From Anaerolineae bacterium (lineage in GTDB: Bacteria; Chloroflexota; Anaerolineae; Anaerolineales; E44-bin32), in the NCBI GenBank assembly GCA_030673735.1, contig DAOVIK010000103.1:1-6282 (forward strand): DNA of 6,282 bases, read 5' to 3'. This document shows, in pieces, positions 1 through 5,704 of this stretch. Position 1 is the stretch's first letter. Every line of letters begins with the position of its first letter. The notes beneath the pieces are model-generated. The model ran no database searches, had not been told where the DNA came from, and saw nothing but the letters and a program-made list of their open reading frames with translations. A program made the position numbers and the translations under genes.

Positions 1-540
1 ATAGGCCTCGCCCAAAAACTCGTTGGGGACAATAACCCCCGCTGCGCCCTTCATGATGATCCGCTCCGCGCGCCGTGCGAAGGCACGCCTGCGTGGCACA
101 GCCCACTGAAACGAATAATCATCGAACGCATGCAGGTAGAAGGGAATGCCAACCCGGCGGCTTGCCCGATATGCGGCCGGCGGATCAGCCAGGTCTCCGC
201 TGCAGGCAACCACGGCATTGCACTTTTCGCGCCTGAGGATTAATGAGATGGTGCGCGCCCTCAAGAAGGTCTGGATCCAAGGATTCAGCGCTGCCGTTGC
301 TCTCCCGATCCCGAAGCGCTGCCCTGTCGGCAGTTGCGTCTCGGGCGGTAGGCTATAGTACTTGCCCGGCAACCTCAACGCCTCCCCGAACATTGGATCT
401 TGCACGACATAGCTTTGGCGCGAGATCAGGCAATAGCGATCCGGTTCGGCTTCCGAATATATCCGCTGCAACGCCATGGCTTGGCCAGACCAAGACGGCG
501 GCAGGACGTGGGAAACGAGAGCCAGCTTCATGCCAGGCAT
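1..540 (-). CDS. GT4-like glycosyltransferase, N-terminal part (runs off left edge)
   Basis: An open frame of exactly 180 codons reads from ATG at 540 to the window edge without a stop; the C-terminal donor-binding half lies outside. The protein begins MPGMKLALVSHVLPPSWSGQ, matching the first beta strand and glycine-containing loop of the GT-B acceptor domain of GT4-family glycosyltransferases (a short hydrophobic strand, then a PP-x-x-SG loop followed by a helix). Later Rossmann-like strands are visible: CNAVVACSGD (about residues 107-116), GIPFYLHAFDD (131-141) and GAAGVIVPNEF (165-175), the last being the usual strand before the interdomain linker. The expected role is transfer of a sugar from a nucleotide-sugar to the growing polysaccharide at the inner membrane's cytoplasmic face. 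It starts 9 nt after the preceding glycosyltransferase stop, so it is probably co-transcribed. The start is uncertain: a GAGGAG lies 16 nt before ATG 540, which is long, and an in-frame ATG at 531 would give the more typical MKLALV start. Sugar specificity cannot be read. Confidence 0.82.
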   Translation of the reverse strand, partial: MPGMKLALVSHVLPPSWSGQAMALQRIYSEAEPDRYCLISRQSYVVQDPMFGEALRLPGKYYSLPPETQLPTGQRFGIGRATAALNPWIQTFLRARTISLILRREKCNAVVACSGDLADPPAAYRASRRVGIPFYLHAFDDYSFQWAVPRRRAFARRAERIIMKGAAGVIVPNEFLGEAY

Positions 541-549
541 AAGAACCGG

Positions 550-1881
550 TCAGCCGCTCCTCACCAGCGATTCATAGTAATTGATAACCCGGGGTGCTAT
601 CTTTGACCGATCTGCAATCTCGCCCACCAACTCCAGGTTGCGCTCAGCAGCCTGGTCCACCAGACTATCATCTGTCATGGCACGGACAAGGGCCTGCGCG
701 ATTTCGTCCGGATAGAGATTGCGGGCGAAGAGCACATTATCCTCATGTTTGACAACGCCGGCGATCGTATCAAGCGGCGATACGATCGGAAATGCTCCCG
801 CCGCCATCGCCTCCAGCATGCTATTGGGTATGCCATCGACCAACGATGGAGCCAGCATCACTCTGGCCTGCACCAGAAGCTCCATGAGTTTCTGGCGCGG
901 AATCCGGTTCTCAACGTGGCAATGACTCCGTATCTGTTCCGGAAGCGACCAATACCACATTCGCGTGCCCGGAACCGTCATGACCAGCATATAGATCTCG
1001 CAGGGCTCAATCTGATCCCAGACCATCTTGAGCGCCTCGAAGACCGGAAGGGCTTTCGACCAAGGAGAATCGTAGGCCTTGGGCCATAGGATGATGCGCC
1101 TCTCCGAAGGAGGACCTTGCCAGGATTTCGACAATCCCGCAACATCCACTCCGCCCGTTCCAGGCACGGTTCCCAAGTCAGCGATCTGATCCTTGCTCAT
1201 CCCCAGATCCGAGGCGTAGCTGTAGTTCACCTCATTATCACTGACGAGCTGATCACAATCTCGCAGCGCGGCGGCAATGCCTGCCGATAACTCTGGATTC
1301 AGCCTATTCAGGGTCAGATCAGATCCCCCTCGAAGCTGTAATACCCACTTCCCTATTCCTCCCAGCCCAAACCTATCGCGCACCCGATGATAGAAGTATC
1401 CCGCCGGATCCAATCCCATCGTGTGAATGACATCGGGCTGCCAGTTGCGTATGACCTGTGCCAGCCAGAACTCCTCAGGCGCCTTATCGTCCAAGGCTAG
1501 AAAGGCGCTCGGTCGGCGTTGCCGAGCCGACCGGAAAGGCCTGTTTTGACGTTCGAACGCCATTGCGAGACGAGCACCAAACCCCAGCTTGCGCAGAACC
1601 TTGCCCAGGAAATTGTGAAGGCGGACGCTTGCCCTAGAAGCAAAGAGACTTCGTCTCGAGGCAGGATCAAGCGCCCCCTCATGGTATGCCGTCACGTACG
1701 TTTTAACCGGCCAATCCTCAGCCGGAACGCCGCCAGGCACGCGCAGCCCGAAGAGCCGGACGTTGAATCCGGAGTTCTCAAGCAGATCGACCCAGGATCT
1801 TGTATGCGAGCTCTGTGCGAGAGTGATGAAGAGGATCTTGGGCCGTCCTGGAAATGGATCTACGTCAAAGGATTTCGTCAT
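550..1881 (-). CDS. GT4-family glycosyltransferase
   Basis: A complete 443-aa protein of typical length for a GT-B retaining glycosyltransferase, expected to act on the cytoplasmic side of the inner membrane in polysaccharide assembly. The N-terminal half opens with strand PKILFITLAQSSHTRSWVDL (residues 14-33), as in GT4 acceptor domains, and has a second strand QPDVIHTMGLDPAGY (148-162). The C-terminal half carries the donor-site signature: RIILWP (262-267) opens the second Rossmann fold, then APSLVDGIPNSMLEAMAAG (344-362), which is the EX7E element of family GT4, followed by DNVLFA (381-386) as the usual nucleotide-contact loop. The first acidic residue of EX7E is Asp349 rather than Glu; the second is Glu357. 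There is no signal peptide or clear membrane segment. It begins 4 nt after the amidotransferase stop with only a partial GGA Shine-Dalgarno 7 nt upstream, so translation is probably coupled. Acceptor and donor sugars are not identifiable. Confidence 0.9.
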   Translation of the reverse strand: MTKSFDVDPFPGRPKILFITLAQSSHTRSWVDLLENSGFNVRLFGLRVPGGVPAEDWPVKTYVTAYHEGALDPASRRSLFASRASVRLHNFLGKVLRKLGFGARLAMAFERQNRPFRSARQRRPSAFLALDDKAPEEFWLAQVIRNWQPDVIHTMGLDPAGYFYHRVRDRFGLGGIGKWVLQLRGGSDLTLNRLNPELSAGIAAALRDCDQLVSDNEVNYSYASDLGMSKDQIADLGTVPGTGGVDVAGLSKSWQGPPSERRIILWPKAYDSPWSKALPVFEALKMVWDQIEPCEIYMLVMTVPGTRMWYWSLPEQIRSHCHVENRIPRQKLMELLVQARVMLAPSLVDGIPNSMLEAMAAGAFPIVSPLDTIAGVVKHEDNVLFARNLYPDEIAQALVRAMTDDSLVDQAAERNLELVGEIADRSKIAPRVINYYESLVRSG

Positions 1882-1885
1882 TCAT

Positions 1886-3841
1886 CTATCCGAGCTGCGA
1901 GTTTGGCTGGGAAGCATCAAGCACGTTGCGGCACCAAAGTTCAAACATCATGAGCAGCCACGGCTGTGCCCAACCCCCATGTCCTCCCAAGAAATCATCT
2001 CGGATCTTCGACACTGCCTGCTCATTCAGCAGACCTCTGCTTCGCGTGGATGGCTCCGAGAGCGTGTCCATGAAAACGTCATTCAGCGGTCCCCTCAGCC
2101 ATGCATCGAAGGGCATCATGAAACCGCGCTTGGGCTGAAGATCGAAATCCTTGGGCAGCAGTGGACGCGCCAGGTCGATCAGAATGCGCTTTGAACCCAT
2201 CTCACGGTATGTGGCTTGGTGATCCACGTGCGGATCGGACGTATTGGATACCTTGGCCACATCCGGCAGCGAAAGCGCAGTATCGACAACCAACGGATCA
2301 AGATACGGCAGCCGGACCTCGATCGAATTCGCAGAAGCAACGGCATCCGTGTCGCGCAGCAGTTGGTTGTTCGTGTACCCTCGCAGGCACAGGCCAGTGA
2401 CCCGCTCGATAACCGTCCCCCTCCTGAGCTCATCCGTTGCGGCCAGATCCAGCGCTTCCGCTCTTCCGGCTTGCGCCTTGCTCCTCAAATCCGGAGAGAT
2501 CATCTCTACCGTGAGCAGGGGATTGAATATCTGATAGTTCAATGCATATCTGGCCACAAATCCTGCGCTCGTTCTAGCTCGATAAAGCCTGCCTCTGCCT
2601 CGCACCTGCGTCAAGCCGTCGAGGATGGGTGATCTCGCTGCCGCGGCCGCGATCGATAATCCTGCCGTCCGCAAGCGGGCACGCCTGGCTTTCTGCTCTT
2701 CGGCCATCATGGCGATGAACCAAGGATAGCCTGCGAACAACTCATCTCCACCGGTGCCCGAAATCGCAACCTTCACACCCTGACTGGCGGCCATTGATAC
2801 AAAATAGGCATTCACGCCATCCACCGATGGCTGATCCAATCCTCGTGCGATCCCTATGATCCGGTCACGGACCTGTGTTCCCGTTACCACGACGTGTGTA
2901 TGGTCCGTCTTCAGGTAGCTGGCTGTCCTTCTGGCATCCTCACTTTCATCAATGTCGGCGCCCTCGGTCTCAAAACCTACAGAGAACGTCTTCAACCGAT
3001 GGCCGACCGCCTTCGCCATCATAGCCACCAGCACCGACGAATCGATCCCGCCACTGAGGAAGGCGCCCAGAGGCACATCGCTGGCCATTTGGAGGCGGAC
3101 CGCCTCCTCGAGAACCCGTGCCATCTCCTCCTTCTGGGATTCATAGGAGCTCGCGCGCAGGCCATCCCGCCGATCAGACTCGAGATGCCAGTAGCGCTCG
3201 ATGAGAACGCGACCCTTCTCAAGGATCATGCGGTGAGCAGGCGGAAGCATCTTCACGCCCTGCAGAGTCGTGCGCGGTTGCAGGACGGAGCCGAATGTCA
3301 GCAACTGCCGCAGCGCGATGGGATCCACCTGCCCCTGGACCAATCCGCTCGCAAGCAATGCCTTCACTTCGGAGGCGAAAACCACACGACCGTCAGATTC
3401 GGCGTAGAGAAGCGGCTTGATGCCGAATTGGTCGCGTGCCAGTAGCAGACGCTCATCTTCGCGCAGATCATAAATCGCCAGGGCGAACATACCTCGTATG
3501 CGGGTCAGGAAATCATCCCCGTAATGCTCATACATCCGCAGGACGACTTCCGTGTCTGATCGCGAAGAGAACGTGTAGCCCCTGCTTTCCAATGGCTGCC
3601 GCTCGCTCTGATAGTTGTACGCCTCGCCGTTGAAGACGATCCACACTGTGCCTTCAGGGTTGGACATCGGCTGGTGCGCCGCGGAGGTCAGATCAAGAAT
3701 GCTCAAGCGGGTCATGCCAATTGCGGCCGCATGTGCTACGTACACGCCTTGATCGTCGGGACCACGGTGGTGCATCGTTGAGATCATGGCCTCAACAGCT
3801 TCTTGGCCCGCATTCCCCCACACACCACAGATGCCACACAT
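1886..3841 (-). CDS. asnB: Glutamine-dependent asparagine-synthetase-like amidotransferase
   Basis: A 651-aa protein with the full two-domain layout of class II glutamine amidotransferases of the AsnB type, longer than E. coli AsnB (about 554 aa). Residues 2-210 form the Ntn glutaminase domain: the start MCGICGVWG gives nucleophile Cys2 after Met removal and fixes the start. RGPDD (26-30), RLSILDL (45-51), FNGEAYNY (70-77) and SDTEVV (95-100) supply the glutamine-binding residues. The synthetase domain has the ATP-pyrophosphatase PP-loop SGGIDSS (263-269), SGTGGDELFAGYP (361-373), SIEVRLPYLD (506-515) and Lys551. The family hydrolyses glutamine and channels ammonia to an adenylated carboxylate. 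Thr363 replaces the Glu of the canonical SGEGSDE motif, so the acceptor may not be aspartate. Placed among glycosyltransferases, it may amidate a uronic acid or similar sugar carboxylate, as proposed for such genes in other O-antigen loci; this is inference. A GAGG Shine-Dalgarno lies 9 nt before the ATG. The symbol denotes the family, not proven asparagine synthesis. Confidence 0.93.
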   Translation of the reverse strand: MCGICGVWGNAGQEAVEAMISTMHHRGPDDQGVYVAHAAAIGMTRLSILDLTSAAHQPMSNPEGTVWIVFNGEAYNYQSERQPLESRGYTFSSRSDTEVVLRMYEHYGDDFLTRIRGMFALAIYDLREDERLLLARDQFGIKPLLYAESDGRVVFASEVKALLASGLVQGQVDPIALRQLLTFGSVLQPRTTLQGVKMLPPAHRMILEKGRVLIERYWHLESDRRDGLRASSYESQKEEMARVLEEAVRLQMASDVPLGAFLSGGIDSSVLVAMMAKAVGHRLKTFSVGFETEGADIDESEDARRTASYLKTDHTHVVVTGTQVRDRIIGIARGLDQPSVDGVNAYFVSMAASQGVKVAISGTGGDELFAGYPWFIAMMAEEQKARRARLRTAGLSIAAAAARSPILDGLTQVRGRGRLYRARTSAGFVARYALNYQIFNPLLTVEMISPDLRSKAQAGRAEALDLAATDELRRGTVIERVTGLCLRGYTNNQLLRDTDAVASANSIEVRLPYLDPLVVDTALSLPDVAKVSNTSDPHVDHQATYREMGSKRILIDLARPLLPKDFDLQPKRGFMMPFDAWLRGPLNDVFMDTLSEPSTRSRGLLNEQAVSKIRDDFLGGHGGWAQPWLLMMFELWCRNVLDASQPNSQLG

Positions 3842-3850
3842 CTAGCTTTG

Positions 3851-3854
3851 CCTC
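3851..3854 (-). promoter_or_regulatory. Ribosome binding site of the amidotransferase gene
   Basis: GAGG on the minus strand, 9 nt before the ATG at 3841. It supports the start that places Cys at residue 2, which the glutaminase chemistry requires. Unlike its downstream neighbours, this gene has its own recognisable Shine-Dalgarno, consistent with it being the first gene of a transcript or translated independently. Confidence 0.6.
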
Positions 3855-3927
3855 ATTAGAATGCGACCCGAGCCCAGTGTTCTTCCATTCCATTCACCGG
3901 ACGCCTTCGGGCAATTGCCAATATCGC

Positions 3928-3955
3928 AATATGCATCAAGCTGTCCTGGTGTCAG
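3928..3955 (-). promoter_or_regulatory. Candidate sigma70-type promoter upstream of the amidotransferase gene
   Basis: On the minus strand a -35-like CTGACA (3950-3955, five of six matches to TTGACA) is followed after 16 nt by a -10-like CATATT (3928-3933, four of six matches to TATAAT). Transcription would start near 3921, leaving an untranslated leader of roughly 80 nt. Its position in the only long gap of the cluster favours it, but matches of this quality arise by chance and housekeeping promoters differ between proteobacterial groups. Confidence 0.3.
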
Positions 3956-3982
3956 GAAAGAGAATTCTCCTCAGGCATTTCT

Positions 3983-3998
3983 GATTGGGCCACCAATC
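3983..3998 (-). other. Short inverted repeat at the methyltransferase stop codon
   Basis: GATTGG and CCAATC form a perfect 6-bp stem around a 4-nt loop, overlapping the TGA stop at 3997-3999. In the direction of transcription it is followed by AGAAATGCC, not by a run of T, so it does not qualify as an intrinsic terminator. It could stabilise the 3' end of the upstream transcript or be chance. Confidence 0.35.
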
Positions 3999-4968
3999 AT
4001 GGATTTCCCGGCTTTGAGAGGACAACATAGAGAGATTGGCCTCGAATGGCTCCAATAGAGTTGCGACCCATCAAATCCGCCAATCGAAACATCAGACTTA
4101 GCACTTTGCCTATGAAAGAAGCAGTCCCTTTCCGGAGCACACGATGAAAAGCCGAGTCAGCTTGGAAAATGCTATTTACGAAATGGCGGGAATAGTAGTA
4201 GCTATCGCGAGGGATTAGGGGTTCGTAAGCGACTCGCTCGATTCTGAAGCCCAGCCTCTCGGCCATAATTTCGAAAGTCTTTCGACGCCATTGCGTTGCG
4301 TGGTGGGGAGGCATGTTCATTATGCAAGGATCGATGTATTTGATTGGCCCATCTTGATTTGGCACGGAGATACCAATTATCCCACCGGGCTTAGCCCAGG
4401 AAGACAGATCTCGAATGAAGGCAATAGGGTCTTGAACGTGCTCAAGCACATGAAAAGAGAATACTGCATCAAACTGTCCCCGCATTTCGCTATCCACTTC
4501 GCCCGGCCGGAACACAACCAGGCCTTTTTCCTCCACCTTTCTGATGGCTGCTGGATTGGCTTCGACGCCAATGGCATGCCTAGCGATGGGCTTGGCTCTC
4601 TCCAGGAATGCTCCAAGGCCACAGCCTACTTCCAGGATTGCCCAATCGGATTGGATATCCTTCTCCGCTTCCTGGAAATCCCATTTATCTTCGACGTAGT
4701 AGCCCAGATCGGTGTCCGAATGCAGCTCTTCATAGAAGCTTGGCGTTCCGATTACCGGAGGCAAGTATATGCCAAGCCGACAGCTCTTACACGAATAGAG
4801 CTGTGTGTGAGAGCTTGCCGCGCGATGCTCATCGATAATAGCTTGTGAGAACTTGTGCATCGATAACCACAGTGCAAAAAGCTCATCAACCGAATAGCTT
4901 CGTCCACTTTCTATGAGTGCGTTCCCGCATATTGGACAGACACGTCCGATCAGCTCATGATTTATCAT
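3997..4968 (-). CDS. Class I SAM-dependent methyltransferase with N-terminal zinc-ribbon-like module
   Basis: A 323-aa protein. The start is set at ATG 4968 (MINHELIGRV), 10 nt after the preceding stop, with AAGG 8 nt upstream overlapping that stop. A longer frame to 5136 lies wholly inside the previous gene and adds an unrelated basic stretch. Residues 11-63 hold two CxxC pairs, CPIC (11-14) and CKSC (60-63), a likely zinc-binding knuckle. The Rossmann methyltransferase core follows: motif I ILEVGCGLGAFL (111-122), acidic end of strand 2 GVEANP (134-139), FDAVFSFHVLEHV (166-178) and WAKPGG (191-196). PPHHATQW (220-227) is a recurring motif in polysaccharide-locus methyltransferases. A basic, hydrophobic C-terminal stretch (about 280-305) could form an amphipathic helix. 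It probably methylates a sugar or glycan; whether on O, C or N cannot be decided, although zinc-containing sugar C-methyltransferases are known. Hand-counted G+C over 4021-4920 is 50.2%, lower than its neighbours, suggesting separate acquisition. Confidence 0.87.
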   Translation of the reverse strand: MINHELIGRVCPICGNALIESGRSYSVDELFALWLSMHKFSQAIIDEHRAASSHTQLYSCKSCRLGIYLPPVIGTPSFYEELHSDTDLGYYVEDKWDFQEAEKDIQSDWAILEVGCGLGAFLERAKPIARHAIGVEANPAAIRKVEEKGLVVFRPGEVDSEMRGQFDAVFSFHVLEHVQDPIAFIRDLSSWAKPGGIIGISVPNQDGPIKYIDPCIMNMPPHHATQWRRKTFEIMAERLGFRIERVAYEPLIPRDSYYYSRHFVNSIFQADSAFHRVLRKGTASFIGKVLSLMFRLADLMGRNSIGAIRGQSLYVVLSKPGNP

Positions 4969-4976
4969 CAATGGCA

Positions 4977-4980
4977 CCTT
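4977..4980 (-). promoter_or_regulatory. Ribosome binding site deciding the zinc-ribbon methyltransferase start
   Basis: AAGG on the minus strand, 8 nt before ATG 4968, embedded in the TAA stop of the upstream gene (TAAGGTG). Its position, and the loss of family resemblance upstream of residue 1, argue for this start over the in-frame ATG at 5136. Confidence 0.6.
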
Positions 4981-5704
4981 AGCCTTGGAGAACGATCGTG
5001 AATACAATGCCATGCCAGCCAAACGAGAGCAATTCGCGCAGTTCGATCTCTGGATTTTCCGCCAGCCACTCCCCCACGGCTCTCTGCTGGCCAGATTCCG
5101 GCTGATTCCGGAAGCACCGCCAATCATCGAACGCAATCACCGAGCCTGTCGAGAGACGGGAGGTGAGGAATTTAAGAACCGGCACGGTCGACTTGTAGAG
5201 ATCGCAGTCAATCCAAGCCGCGGCAACCTTCACAAGGCCATGCTTGCTTGTATCTGCGGGCAGCAGAGTTTCGTCAAACCATCCCTTGACGGTCAGCACT
5301 CTGGCAAGATCCACGCCTGCAATTCTCATGTTCTCGAGGAACACTTCCTCGCTGCAGGAAAACTCCTGCTCGTGGAAGTTGCTCGTGTACCCGTTCACGG
5401 CATCAACGCCGTCCGGCTTGGGAAGCCCTTCAAAAGAGTCGAAAGCCACGAACTTCATGTCCTCAAAGTAAGGCGCGATCATCTTGTAGGCATGGGCAAA
5501 CGTGGTCCCTTGATACACGCCGAATTCCGCATAGTCGCCTGGCACCTGGGCAGAAATCAGGTATTCGGCAATCTGGTAAATGGCATAGAACCGGCGATTG
5601 AAGGACCGGTATTCCAGAGTCGCCACGCGGTCTTCCAAGCTGCTTTTCCTCTTCCTCAGATTGAACGGGTACATGATCAATTGCTTCAGTCTTCTCAGGC
5701 TCAT
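4979..5704 (-). CDS. TylF/MycF-family O-methyltransferase
   Basis: A 241-aa protein resembling the macrocin O-methyltransferase (TylF) family, which uses SAM and a divalent metal to methylate sugar hydroxyls. After a basic N-terminus come YAEFGVYQG (residues 58-66, SAM-binding motif I), FDSFEGLP (88-95, a strong family signature), WIDCDLYKST (164-173) and IAFDDW (190-195). Asp166 or Asp168, with Asp193 and Asp194, are candidate metal ligands. The length matches the family. ATG 5704 overlaps the wzt stop as ATGA, the usual translational-coupling arrangement, with GGAG 13 nt upstream (rather far). An in-frame ATG at 5749 would add 15 basic residues overlapping wzt and is less likely. Being coupled to the export ATPase, it probably O-methylates a sugar of the exported glycan, possibly the terminal residue; the position methylated is unknown. 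Confidence 0.9.
   Translation of the reverse strand: MSLRRLKQLIMYPFNLRKRKSSLEDRVATLEYRSFNRRFYAIYQIAEYLISAQVPGDYAEFGVYQGTTFAHAYKMIAPYFEDMKFVAFDSFEGLPKPDGVDAVNGYTSNFHEQEFSCSEEVFLENMRIAGVDLARVLTVKGWFDETLLPADTSKHGLVKVAAAWIDCDLYKSTVPVLKFLTSRLSTGSVIAFDDWRCFRNQPESGQQRAVGEWLAENPEIELRELLSFGWHGIVFTIVLQG
5701..5704 (-). promoter_or_regulatory. ATGA stop/start overlap coupling wzt to the TylF-like methyltransferase
   Basis: The minus strand reads ATGA: ATG (5704-5702) opens the methyltransferase and TGA (5703-5701) closes the Wzt-like protein. Such 4-nt overlaps normally let terminating ribosomes reinitiate, tying the amounts of the two proteins together and supporting a shared function. Confidence 0.7.

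Larger units (their letters stand above)
3842..3996. other. Non-coding gap, 155 bp, between methyltransferase and amidotransferase genes
   Basis: This is the only sizeable intergenic space in the window; every other junction is 10 nt or less, or overlapping. I see no convincing coding sequence in it on either strand. It contains a possible sigma70-like promoter for the downstream minus-strand genes, two perfect 10-bp palindromes (GGCAATTGCC at 3910-3919 and GAGAATTCTC at 3960-3969), a small stem-loop TCCTG-GTGT-CAGGA at 3944-3957, and a tandem CAATAT CG CAATAT at 3919-3932. No strong intrinsic terminator with a T-run is visible. It may separate a wzt-methyltransferase unit from an amidotransferase-glycosyltransferase unit. 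Confidence 0.7.

Noticed and set aside
2894..3445. 183-codon plus-strand open frame inside the amidotransferase gene
   Set aside because: It lies wholly opposite the conserved PP-loop and glutaminase coding sequence; the composition is His/Arg/Gln-rich with no motif.
3983..3998. Inverted repeat as a rho-independent terminator of the wzt-methyltransferase unit
   Set aside because: The stem is only 6 bp and is followed by AGAAATGCC rather than a T-run on the transcribed strand.
4291..4848. 185-codon plus-strand open frame opposite the zinc-ribbon methyltransferase
   Set aside because: The minus strand encodes the SAM-binding motifs in this stretch; the plus frame shows no family signature.
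4969..5136. N-terminal extension of the zinc-ribbon methyltransferase to an ATG at 5136
   Set aside because: It would lie inside the coding region of the TylF-like gene, adds a basic stretch without domain resemblance, and ignores the good AAGG site before ATG 4968.
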